Below, in pieces: positions 41,601 through 50,734 of a DNA stretch of 64,000 nucleotides. The stretch spans positions 85,679 to 149,678 of the forward strand of contig CM007315.1 of assembly GCA_000333855.2 (NCBI GenBank), read 5' to 3'. Under the pieces are notes generated by a model that saw only the letters and a list, made by a program, of their open reading frames with translations, had not been told where the DNA came from and searched no databases. Positions within the stretch are counted from its first letter, which is position 1; the number at the start of each line of letters is the position of its first letter. The position numbers and the translations under genes are program-made. Source of the stretch: Endotrypanum monterogeii (lineage: Eukaryota > Euglenozoa > Kinetoplastea > Trypanosomatida > Trypanosomatidae).

Positions 41601-43156
41601 GATATGGTGGACGGTAAAGCACTTCCTCGGATTCGCGTCCTCTGCGCAGGACTCGAGGTTGATGGCGGCTGTTGCTGATTCGGTGAGAGTATCTCGACCT
41701 TTGTCGATGGTACTGCAAGGGCGCTGGGAGACAAAGCCCTCTGCAACAAACGCGCCTGGCGCGAAGCCTTTCTCTCGACCTCGTGAGCAGCCTGCTCACC
41801 AACTGTCGGCGCCTTGGAAAACCGAACTGACCGCTGAGCGTTTCGCGCCTGTCCACACTTCTCTTGATCTGTGTGATTTTCCGTTAAAGCGGGAGGTGAC
41901 GCTGGCAGGCTGCTAGAGAGGGATGCGGGTGGCGGTGCTGACTCGGGGGTCCTGGCAGTGGTATATGCCTGCTTCTGGGTAAAAGAAAACGCTGGTGGGT
42001 GGGCCGACGTCGAAATGACAGTCTCTGTGGCGGCATCTTGGCTGTCGTGCAACCCTGTATTTGATCGCCGGTGCACGGCGACAGGCTTCCCTGAGTCCCC
42101 CCGTTCTGTAGAGTCTAACCTACCCTTCATTCCTATGGGGATGATGCGCCGCCGAGAAGCCACGTTGACCCGTGAGGCGGAGATGAGTGGCGAGGAGGCT
42201 GTAGCGGACTCATCGTCGAGGAGGGGACTGCAGTCACTCGTTGGCACCGGCACGTCCACCGCATGCAACGAACCTTTCGTGGTACCGGCAGACAAGGCAA
42301 CGTCTTCCTTCGTCGCTGCACAGCTCATCGACTGTGAGAAGGTGCTGCCTCTTCTCACTGTTGAAATGAGGGTTGGCAAAGTGGTAGTTCCAGTCACGAC
42401 AGACGGAAGTGCTGTCGCGAGACTCCACCGTGGTGCGATGTCTTCCCCTGGTGGCGTCAGAGGCTCCTGAGACTCTGGCGACCCCAAAGACAAGACCTCC
42501 CTCCCGACAGGATCTACGACTGAACTGGGCTGTTTCCGTTTGGATACTTCACGTAACGCCAGCACCTCGTTGGCGCAGTCACCCTCCCGCCCCCTGACAG
42601 CCTCCACCCCCTGCAATAGAGTGCGGTGAGGCAACGGTCTCCGGTTTCTCTTGTCCCTGGGAGTCAGTACTACTGCGGAGACGGGCATCGTGTCGCCACC
42701 GACACCTTTTGAGGGTGAGCAGGAAGCACAGGCTTCGCTGAACTTTGGCGTGAAGCTCGTCGGCACCGTGGGAAGACTGGACATCGCCGCCCTGCTCACC
42801 TCGGCACAGCTGAGAGAGGGGCGGCGGCTGCGCAATCGAGCACCTCGTGGAAAACCGTTACGAGGGCTCAATACCCCGGGTTTGAAGGACGTCTCCAGCG
42901 CCTCCCCGCGATCTGAGACCCCCGCAGTGCCGAGAAGAGGGCGCTGCGCAGGGACACTTCCCGGTGACACCGAGTCCAGAAAATGAGAATCCATTCCGTA
43001 AGGGGAGTGCGACACCTCTGAGAAGGGTATGGAGTCCAAGCTGTCCATGTGCATGATGTCCCAGTTCGTCCTTTGAAACACCCCGGCTGTGCCACTGCAG
43101 GGTACATCCGAGTCTTCTGATGACGTGGATGCAACTGCAATTGGGATCTTGGGCAT
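38663..43156 (-). CDS. Giant calpain-like protein, catalytic Cys and His lost
   Basis: 1497 residues from the ATG at 43156 (MPKIPIAVAS); a TTG 12 nt upstream is not needed. The first 730 or so residues are Ser/Thr/Pro-rich and apparently disordered, apart from a short helical segment at about 605-665 (DPEVLHVIYDYLQEHQKRF). The DUF1935 domain follows at about 745-865 (GIVTPVFPEGLLYKI, YHFFNDTLQEVMVV), then CysPc from about 930. The active-site segment is RQGELCNHTVVAAM, with His966 in the Cys position; the His position reads GRIYFL (Arg1154); Asn1176 (RLKNPW) is kept. A domain III-like region follows. It is thus a pseudo-protease with a very long N-terminal tail, plausibly a scaffold or cytoskeletal linker. 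The tail is unusual for the family's usual 700-900 residues. Confidence 0.92.
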   Translation of the reverse strand: MPKIPIAVASTSSEDSDVPCSGTAGVFQRTNWDIMHMDSLDSIPFSEVSHSPYGMDSHFLDSVSPGSVPAQRPLLGTAGVSDRGEALETSFKPGVLSPRNGFPRGARLRSRRPSLSCAEVSRAAMSSLPTVPTSFTPKFSEACASCSPSKGVGGDTMPVSAVVLTPRDKRNRRPLPHRTLLQGVEAVRGREGDCANEVLALREVSKRKQPSSVVDPVGREVLSLGSPESQEPLTPPGEDIAPRWSLATALPSVVTGTTTLPTLISTVRRGSTFSQSMSCAATKEDVALSAGTTKGSLHAVDVPVPTSDCSPLLDDESATASSPLISASRVNVASRRRIIPIGMKGRLDSTERGDSGKPVAVHRRSNTGLHDSQDAATETVISTSAHPPAFSFTQKQAYTTARTPESAPPPASLSSSLPASPPALTENHTDQEKCGQARNAQRSVRFSKAPTVGEQAAHEVERKASRQARLLQRALSPSALAVPSTKVEILSPNQQQPPSTSSPAQRTRIRGSALPSTISTKQTQQANDAATPVVAATKEKNSTEVSPQTTISHSPAKPPASTRLHISLSKSTSALMEAGVSPEKRPETRQYGVTDTGSTPTVSRVATEKLVMFVRTVSDPEVLHVIYDYLQEHQKRFPRFRVATAACRELLEHKEEIWRDCLSTMREGGPLRSTQRRVGFASRPRGGSRPQIVDTPDAEVLPAAVQGDTTETPSFSQQLDKAGGLANGTADSDTDEFDDFNCVSTPYVPFARFRYGHPSISGIVTPVFPEGLLYKIKTTKGAYHFFNDTLQEVMVVRVQCRLQGREQINERAIRAPIDDTGSTEITIAVLPEETNFFMSGVAFKPRFLAKRVPVPRDYVSPSLTQSLRRINAEINAVRKALGKWSRASDQKAFLKCCLKNRLSFTDLSFRPDVGSLYRAPLDAFAISAVTWRRPQEYISLDELTQIRLFRGEISCFQVRQGELCNHTVVAAMAAVAQFPVHVRWMFRHPISAPTGKMERAQGCYRVRLLHNGWWHHYLIDDYVPASLKGPLFASCAEDPRRLWVQLLEKAYAKSLGSYAAMCLVDAMEALEDFTGFPVRFIDSLWAAAAQKPDGNASRSLFRYLDRSVRAGCTVLLFSPPTTDEESSPTINMSRKRSSQMLPTTGTVPQFLPGRIYFLGDVAFYEELDLRMVRLKNPWTWETLNNRHYEKKWKYTTWYDHPDSSLSAVGFVAASANLEGPPRSLESRAISPDPRVDVSPEVLALNERKGTMWVRWSEALAAFAGGGVCYTMWDKHRYRIKDAFREGRPRLVLELKARRRAELYVTLSLETVSETLDNFGTIVASRPIPLRGTALSVVRLQENQSAKVISESCDDIESVTGRRTYVVARDVSMKVVVPPSTKSSDAPVFVVPLLDPSGMGGIGVEEGNLPVSNAASMPTAREVCFVLSIVSDAAVGDDKDLSVHFVSLRRSCGVFTDPTREFLLERVSHVTAEYQVCTEAGVITCEGSRIFGNETRTV

Positions 43157-43982
43157 AATAAGCCACAATGCGTGCGCCTGCCTCTGCCTAGTCTAATAAA
43201 AACGATTTTCAAATAATAATTAGATAAAATACGAAAGGAAGTCGAGGAATTCGTCTACACAGCGGCGCGACCTGAACTCACGTTTCTTCAGAAGGTGAAA
43301 TATAAACACAATATAATAATTAAAATAAAACGGACCTGACAACAACAAAAATGTGTGCAACCGATCTCGAGTGCTGATGGGAACACAGTGGAGAAGAAAG
43401 AGGCCCCAGCGGATAACATGAGCAACAAGAATACCAGACAAAAAAAAAATCCACAGATCCCTCCTTGAGAGCTCCTTGCGAAGGGGGACAGGGGAGAGGG
43501 GAAAGAGGGAGGAGGGGGAGGGGAAGGGAAGGGAAGGAAGGGAAGTGAGCGAGGGGAAGAAGGAAAAGAAGGGGGAACAGCAGCGGAAAAATAGGAAATC
43601 AAAAAAAAAAAGAGGGAAAATTGAAAAAAACGAAAGGGGAAGAGGGGGGGAATAACGCACGCGCGCTGTGACGTTGTGGAATGACGTCTCCCGCCTTCTT
43701 CTGTTTGGTGAGAACGATAATTGCAGAAATAAAAGGGAGTCAGTTGAAGGCAGGACATAAACACCAAAAGAATGACCCGAAGTACCTGAGCGAAAACAAA
43801 AAAAAATGCCGTATGAACGTAGTGTGTACGTGAATAGCAAATCAAAGCGATCGGCACACACAAAGACACGCACACACACACAAAAAAAAAAGGGGGGGAG
43901 ACAAACAGACAAACAACAACAAAAAGGGGGTACTAATCGAATCAGCGGAGGGAGTAAACAAACGAAAAAAAGAATATATATT

Positions 43983-44017
<35 letters not shown>

Positions 44018-45482
44018 TTATATATATCGAAGCACGGTAGCTGGGGAGACTACTATAAGGGAAAAGCGTATACCGACGTGAGGCACAAATAAACATCCAA
44101 GTATACGTATATATATATATATATATACTTACATATACATGCATAAACAGACACGCATGTATGCACCGAGTGAGTCTAGCAAGTGTTGCCCGCCTTCCAC
44201 CTGCCGTGCACCTACGCAGAGGTAGAAAAAAAAAAAAAGAAACGATAAAATGAGGCCCGCGATACGTTTGTGATTGAATTTCGTTGGTGGTGCAATCGAG
44301 TGAGTGGGCCGGGTGAATGGCTTTCTTCTGTCAGTCGAGGGGGACCTCAAATACGGAGGAAGACAAAGAGGTCTGCACACGTCCGTACATCCGTGCAGGT
44401 GGCCCATGTGAAAAACAGAAAAAAAAGGGGACGAGCAGAGTCAACGATAAACAGAAGGCACATTCGAGAGATTGCATTCAACCTCCTCAACTATCCGCAT
44501 ATTGGAGAGATTCCCTGCGGGAATACACCCCACCCAGACGAGCACACCGTTATTTGAGAGATCACTGCAGACTGCAGAAGATGCAGCCACAACGAAGATG
44601 GAGGCGTCTTCGCTAGAGGCGAGAATTTGGCGGATAGAGGAAAACACCGGCGGGTCCTCCGGGTGTTTTTTTTTCGTGTCGCTCTTGTTTTCCTATTGCC
44701 AGGGGGCTTTAAAGTGAAGCCGCGCAGTCACACGATAAATAATGCAAACCGCATCGAGATGAGAAAAAAAAGAAGACAAGAGAAATAGGGGGAGGGGATA
44801 GGCATTCACACATGTGTCTGTGCGCGTGTGTGTGTGTGTGTGTGTGTGTGTGGGAGCTCATATATAGGAAAAACAGAGAAGTAAATAAAAAAAAAAGGGG
44901 GAAGATCGGCTCAGTGCGTCACGCATGGGCAAATCGATCAGACGACAAGACCGGCGCTCTCCTCCTCCTCCTCTCTTCTCATTTTACCTACCACAAAAGA
45001 ATCACACAAAAATTCAAGGTTGAAAATGATGTAGGGACTCCGCCGAGGAGGAGGTGCGGTAAGGAAGGGGGGCCTCCCCCCCTCTTATCGTATAGCTGCA
45101 ATCGCAGGGAAATAAAAAAGGAAAAGTGTGTACTGCTCTCCACTGAATGAAGCATCCGTGTGGTCCCTTCAAAGTAGAGGAGGCCAGGGCAACAAGTTCC
45201 ACAAGACCACTCAAGAAAAATATAATGATAGCAACACATCAGAGCGCAGTCGCACTCAAAGTAGTTGGTCGTGCAGAGTGAAAGATCTAGCACCCCGAGG
45301 AAGAGGAGGAGAAGCGGCGGGTGTGCCATGACGCAGCATTTCCTTTCGATAATTCGTAACAACATTCTCAACGTTCCAGCGAAGCTGGCCCGTATACCAG
45401 AGCAGCCGACGGACCTCGGCGCTTCTCTTTTCCGCAGATATATACATCTGCGCGAATCAACTAATCCCTGAAGTTTTTCCCG
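43157..45482. other. Spacer between calpain-like genes 2 and 3
   Basis: No gene is supported. Long AT-rich stretches with (TA)n lie at about 43974-44029 and 44106-44128, (GT)n at about 44828-44851, and a dense + strand purine stretch at about 43490-43650 that is a long polypyrimidine tract on the transcribed strand, serving the giant calpain-like gene's 5' region. The minus-strand frame 43220-43912 is purely Phe/Ser/Leu/Pro from that tract. Confidence 0.6.
43974..44029. repeat. (TA)n-rich microsatellite
   Basis: Interrupted TA/TTTA tract of about 55 bp, with a second (TA)n at 44106-44128, in the spacer upstream of the giant calpain-like gene. Confidence 0.85.
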
Positions 45483-47975
45483 CTATGCCGCGTGGCCGTC
45501 GCCAGGCTCGAAACTGACGTCGACACCGACGCCGTTGTGCATGCGCTGCTGCCCGCGTGAGCAGCATTGATAGTCGATGGGCACCGCGACTACTCCCAGA
45601 GAAGACTCGCGAAGCATCGGCTGGAGAACATTCTCAGCAAGGGTCAACCCCGATTTCGCCGACATGAAGCGCACCGTGGCCGTGCCGCGCTGCCGTGCTG
45701 CGTGCGGGGTCCCGATACACTGCGATACTGACCCGACCAGCTGGGCAGTCAAGGTGTAGGGTACATCGGCCGACGTAGAGGGAATGAATGGCACAACATA
45801 GTAGGGGCCCTCAGAAGGGTTTAAAAGAAGTCCCACAGTTACGTCACGCTCGTACGAGACATACGGAACCTCAGCAAGATCAAATACATCTGGGCGTCCG
45901 CTGTTGCCACCCAAGAATTGTGCTGTGTCACCGATGTCTTTGGAATAGAGCAAACAACTCAGACCCTCCCACCTTTCACCAGAAAGAATGAGAGAGCCGT
46001 CATCTGTGCGGGTAGGTGTTCCCAGTGCAACCCCGGCGTCTCCCTGGGTCACGGTCACCAGAAGGCACGACGGTGCTGTCACTGCCACCTGCAACACTAC
46101 AGATGGCTCTTGCTGCACAAACCTGCCGCGCACCTTCAGGGTACTCCAACCCTGCGTCAGCGGTGCCACGCACCCGCCTTGGAAATACTGCGGCAGGTCC
46201 TCCAGCGCCATCCACACAGTTTCCCCCGCTGCTTCCTCCATTGCAAACACGAGATCGCTCACCTCCTCAACCCAAGGCTTTCCAGCGCGGCGCCAAACAT
46301 CGAGCCACGCTTCCGCAGGCCTCTTTTTCTCAGCCGTCTGACTCAGACGCACGATGCATTGCTTGTTACTGAGAGTCTCCAGTCCTAGCACGACAGTGGC
46401 AACGGACGGGTCAAGACCTACATCTCCGTAGAGAGTCACCAGTCTATCGCGTTTTTCCTGGGTGCGGGCGGTATCGAGGAAGTAGGGTCGCAACCAACAC
46501 AAGACGCTCGGCATTTCTCTAGTGTACTGACGTAGCAACCTCCTCATGACGGCGAAGAAACTCGTTGCGGTTTCGGTGGAGTCCCGCAAGTCCTCGCGTG
46601 TCGGCCACATCCCTTGCAGCATCATGCACGGCCCCCCGGTGAGGGCTGTAACAAAATAGTCAAGTGGGGCATTCATCACTGCAGCGTAGGAGCCAAGCGA
46701 CTTTGCACACGCCTTCTCGAGCAATGGCAGCCATAGCACACGCAAGTCGACAGAGGAGTGGCTGAACTCAGGGCAACTAGAAGAGGCAGGGAGGAACTCG
46801 TCCACAACCCACGGCTGCCACCAGCCCCCTATGCATAGAGAAACGTGGTACGCCCCTACCGCCCGGTCGCGCCTCCCTTGCTCTGTTCCCTCCGGGTGAA
46901 GAAAAAGTCGGCGCAGCGCCTGCGGCCAGTGGCGAGCGAGTGCCACAGCAACAGAAAGAAAACGGTGATTGGAGAGCAGGCGCCCTGTGTGCAGACTGTT
47001 TGGGTCAAGGGCAGGGCCGCGAAAAAGGCGTATCTCTCGACGGACACTATCGTCGTCGGGAAGATAGCTTTTGGGCAAGCGCCAGTGCAGTGGCGCGACG
47101 TAGAGGCTGTCCTGGCCATCGCGGTAGAGGGAGGTGTGGCTGGGAAGAAACTCTAGGTCAACAAATCGCATCTGCTTATTCACGCAATGGGCGACGAGTT
47201 GAGTCGTCGATACGGAGCAGCGATCCAGAGGTGCGGCGTCCGAGAAAGAGGAAATCAGAGCACTCAAGTACGTCTGTGGTTCCGCGCACAGCACCTCATC
47301 CTCGTGGGCAGTTGCCACACGTCTCGGCAGAAGCGATGCCGTGGAAAGATTCTCGACATCCGCCACATTGCCCGTAAAAAGTACTTTTGTCTCCTCTGGG
47401 CCCAATTCCATCGACAACTCCTGCGCCCTTCCTTTTTTCTGAGCTACAGCGGTCGAAGGGCCGGCTGCCACAGTCGAGTCAGATGCGATGCGGTATCGCA
47501 CATCCACCGTGTAGTCTCGGGTGTCATTATAAAAGATCCAACTCCCCTCGGCTGTTAAGATTCGGTACAGCACCCCCCCATCAATCACAGTGGACACGGC
47601 CCCTTTCAGAGTAGGGCCGCCGTAACGGAAAAGCGAAATCCGCAGGCCCCATGTGGAGGGGACTGGGGAAGAACTGGTCCCAATAGTGGCCTCGTCGAAG
47701 TCATCGGTGGCCAGCGACTGCAAACCAGACGGCGATCCCGCCTCCTCGGACGGCAGTCGGGCAGACTGTGGCCAGACTGCCTCCCGCAACGCCGCATTGG
47801 TCGTGCGAAGTCTGGTGACCCGCTGCTCCAGCTCCGCGTAGCGCGCTGCCTGCATCCGATCGCGCGCCAGCCGCTTTTCCAGCCGCTGCTGTTTCGGGGG
47901 GTTTTCTGCGACGGCCGCCTTGAGGGCTGCGACAGTCTCCGCATCCAGTTTAAATTCGCGCGCGGATACCGACAT
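45483..47975 (-). CDS. Calpain-like protein, all catalytic residues lost, N-terminal coiled coil
   Basis: 830 residues from the ATG at 47975 (MSVSAREFKL); the frame extends to a GTG at 48056, not preferred. Residues about 15-65 have heptad-like Leu/Ala spacing with many charged residues, a likely coiled coil. DUF1935 spans about 110-225 (LKGAVSTVIDGGVLYRI, WIFYNDTRDY). In the CysPc-like region the active-site segment reads GRLLSNHRFLSV, with His337 at the Cys position; the His-loop (DPSVATVVLGLE, about 522-533) has no histidine; and the Asn motif is replaced (IVRLSQTA, about 541). A C-terminal C2-like domain remains recognisable. This is the most degenerate member catalytically, yet the frame is intact, so a structural role is likely. 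Confidence 0.9.
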   Translation of the reverse strand: MSVSAREFKLDAETVAALKAAVAENPPKQQRLEKRLARDRMQAARYAELEQRVTRLRTTNAALREAVWPQSARLPSEEAGSPSGLQSLATDDFDEATIGTSSSPVPSTWGLRISLFRYGGPTLKGAVSTVIDGGVLYRILTAEGSWIFYNDTRDYTVDVRYRIASDSTVAAGPSTAVAQKKGRAQELSMELGPEETKVLFTGNVADVENLSTASLLPRRVATAHEDEVLCAEPQTYLSALISSFSDAAPLDRCSVSTTQLVAHCVNKQMRFVDLEFLPSHTSLYRDGQDSLYVAPLHWRLPKSYLPDDDSVRREIRLFRGPALDPNSLHTGRLLSNHRFLSVAVALARHWPQALRRLFLHPEGTEQGRRDRAVGAYHVSLCIGGWWQPWVVDEFLPASSSCPEFSHSSVDLRVLWLPLLEKACAKSLGSYAAVMNAPLDYFVTALTGGPCMMLQGMWPTREDLRDSTETATSFFAVMRRLLRQYTREMPSVLCWLRPYFLDTARTQEKRDRLVTLYGDVGLDPSVATVVLGLETLSNKQCIVRLSQTAEKKRPAEAWLDVWRRAGKPWVEEVSDLVFAMEEAAGETVWMALEDLPQYFQGGCVAPLTQGWSTLKVRGRFVQQEPSVVLQVAVTAPSCLLVTVTQGDAGVALGTPTRTDDGSLILSGERWEGLSCLLYSKDIGDTAQFLGGNSGRPDVFDLAEVPYVSYERDVTVGLLLNPSEGPYYVVPFIPSTSADVPYTLTAQLVGSVSQCIGTPHAARQRGTATVRFMSAKSGLTLAENVLQPMLRESSLGVVAVPIDYQCCSRGQQRMHNGVGVDVSFEPGDGHAA

Positions 47976-48296
47976 CGTGGCCTGGTGTAGGAAAGAAATA
48001 AGCACACACACCGAGTGTGGGGGAAGGGAACGGCGTGAGAAGGTCCCAGGGACCACCGCGGCGCACCTCCAAGGGTATTTGCCTGTCGGTGTGTAAGTGG
48101 GCCTGTTTGTATGTTTTTTTTTGTTTGTCTCTGCACGTGTGCACCTGAAAGAAGGTAAGGCCGTTGCCTCAACTCGGAACGCCTCTCCGGTCTTCCCAGA
48201 GACACGAAAAGTGCTCCCTCAGATGAGAGAAAATATGCCACAACGACTCCCTCTCCTCCCCTTTTTTTGTTCTTTTTTTTTGTTGTTGTTCTTGAA
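47976..48296. other. 5' flank of calpain-like gene 3
   Basis: No gene. Contains T-rich/(TTG)n sequence near 48260-48290 on the + strand, and mixed sequence that should carry the splice acceptor for the ATG at 47975. Confidence 0.45.
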
Positions 48297-48500
48297 TTTC
48301 CTGCACCCGCGCCATCCACACCGAAACGACACGAATATATATATTTAGTAATAATAATAATAAAGGATGAGGAATGAGTCATTGAGGACGGGCGATGCCG
48401 GAGATATCATCGTGGAGGATCAGCTTCAAGCTTTTGAGTGTTCGAAAATTTTCCACCATCGATTCGACGGCGTGTGTGTGTGTGTGTGCGTGTGTGTGTG
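48297..48500 (-). repeat. Duplicated upstream element U, copy a
   Basis: About 200 bp almost identical to 60165-60376. Shared order on the + strand: TTTCCTGCACCCGCGCC, an AT-rich stretch, a (TAA/AAT)n run, a unique core of about 110 bp from TGAGGAATGAGTCATTGAGG to TTCCACCATCGATTCGACGG, then (GT)n. Outside the microsatellites I see one substitution in the core (near 48428). Sequence on both sides is unrelated. It lies about 320 bp upstream of the calpain-like start at 47975, the same orientation and nearly the same distance as copy b. No coding or RNA-gene signature is certain; on the minus strand a small frame starts at 48382. Confidence 0.85.
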
Positions 48501-48943
48501 TGTGTGGAGTAGGAGATGGGGGCTACCGAGGTGCTTACACGGAGGCCACATCACACCCGGTGCACAGCGCGCCACTGTGAGCACACGAATACTTGCCCAC
48601 GCATATGTGGTGAACATCTACATACTGGGAAGAGTGCAGAGTAGCCCTTCTCCTCAGAGTCTCATTTCCATGAATGGAAACACGATAGATATTAAGATGA
48701 TGTAACTCACATTCAGAAGAGGAGGAGGGCTAGCAAGCGGGGAACGGCGTCACACGCTCCTATGGGGTACTGTCTTCAAAAAGAGTGGCGGCGATATGGA
48801 AAGCAACAAGCTGAAGACCCCGTGCGCCACAGATGCAAAGCAAAAGAAGAGTCTACCTCTTCCTTTTTCTTTTAGAAGCGCGGCATCTCTACAAAAAAAA
48901 AAAAAGCGGAATCCCAAAGTAGAAGAATGCCAACCGAAGTCAC

Positions 48944-48974
<31 letters not shown>

Positions 48975-50155
48975 TCATCTTAAAAGGTCACAATTAGGAC
49001 AGAAAATAAAAAATCCCCCGCCCCTCCTCACATGCGGTCACGACAGCAGATAAATAAAACGCCGCTGCAAAGGGGAGGGAGACCCTAGAGCGGGTTGTGA
49101 GCATTTCACTGTAGGAAAATGAGGCCCTCCTCACTGCAAGCCCCTTACCCCCGTGTGGTTGGGCACAGTTGAGGTGAGGCGCACCCGAGTCGACCGATGT
49201 GATGAGAAAGTGAAATTGGCTGTAGTAGGCACCACGTGAATTGAAAAAAAAAAAAATTCTGTTGAAAGTATTGATGTTCCATCCAAATCGGAATAAATCC
49301 GCGCGCCCCTGGTAGGGAGCAGAGTACACATCTGGTCGATCTTGAGCTTGGAGTCCAGCAACCCACAGCGGCGCACAAATAAATCGAATCAGAGCCCACT
49401 CATCGGAGAATGCTCTCCGCGGCAGTGAGCAGTGTCCCACCCACTACACCACCGCCACCACTGAGTCTCCTGGTGAGATGCTGCAACTTTAGGGGATCCC
49501 AAGGACAAAGTGTACAATTCACACACACACACACACATATTTATATATGTATGTATACATTTATATATTTTTTTTATACATATATATTTATACATATATA
49601 TTTATACATATATTTGAAAACGGGCAGAATAAAAGGACACGGGAAGAAAAGAAAATTCGACGTTGATTTGAGACGATTCGGGGAGGGGGGGAAAGAAAAA
49701 GAAAGAGGAGGAGAAATTGTGGGTGACGAGGCCGCTCCTTATTCAGATCTTTTAAAAAGGCAAAGCGGCTCTGGGAAAGCACCGTCCTCCTACGCCCCCC
49801 CCCTCCCTCGTCCTCCTCCTCCTCCTCTACACCTATCTGTAGACACAAAAACAGAGAAATATATGCAAAGAAATAAAGATTGCACGCACGCCAAGACCTC
49901 GGAGTCGGCATCCTCTTCTTGAAGAAAAAATAGAGAACAAGTGAGGTAGACAGCACAGCAGCAGCAAAGAAAAAAAAAGAGGGACAAGGATAACACCCGC
50001 CCCATCATATCACCGCTCCCCGGGGAACCCTCCCAAGTCCTCCGGCACTTTCCCGACGAGCATATTACACATTAAATATTCAAAAAGACATCACTAGAAA
50101 AAACATATCACTACATGTATCTATATAAAATATACATACATATATTTCTATATAC

Positions 50156-50194
<39 letters not shown>

Positions 50195-50734
50195 AGAGAA
50201 GGAAATATATGTATATGCAGATAGATATAATCACATATAACTAATAAACGTGTAGTGATTTCCTTCCAACATCTGACACCGCCACGCAAGCACTGCAGCT
50301 ACGCCGCGACACGAGTGGCCCTGTCAAGCAGGGATGAGCCACATGCACTTCGAGCGGTGTCGTCGTTCCGTAGTTACCCGGGGCAAGCGGCATCACGATC
50401 GCTTGTCTCCCCGGCGGACTAACAGCCCAGACCAGTCCACCAGCACGGTGCCCGAGAGGGGGGAGGAAGGGGCTGTAGGCCTCGCACACAACGTGAGCGA
50501 GTCAAAGAAGGCACGTCGCTTCGATGTTATGGTCTGTGTGCGTGTGCGTGTGCGTGTGGAAGGGGGGAGGCGCTGCTTGGGTAATATGTTCACAGAATCC
50601 GAGCATATCAAAACAAACAAGGAAAAAAAACATCTGCAGCTCGATCATTAGGGTAAGTGCATATATATGCGCATGCGTGTGGAAGGGAGGATAAAGGCAC
50701 GGATTCTTTCGCCTATTTGTGCCTCCACACGCTC
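48501..50734. other. Spacer between calpain-like genes 3 and 4
   Basis: No gene is supported. Short TA/GA repeats at about 48943-48975, TA-rich stretches at 49535-49615 and (TA)n at 50158-50191, (CA)n near 49520-49537 and CTC repeats near 49805-49825. The stretch just above 50735 holds the 3' flank of the next calpain-like gene. Confidence 0.55.
50158..50191. repeat. (TA)n microsatellite
   Basis: TA tract of about 34 bp, downstream of the calpain-like gene ending at 50735. Confidence 0.85.

Noticed and set aside
43220..43912. Minus-strand open frame of 230 codons
   Set aside because: Almost entirely Phe, Ser, Leu and Pro, encoded by the long polypyrimidine tract upstream of the giant calpain-like gene.
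48340..48460. C/D snoRNA within the duplicated upstream element
   Set aside because: A GATGAT string resembles a C box, but no CTGA D box lies at a fitting distance in either orientation.
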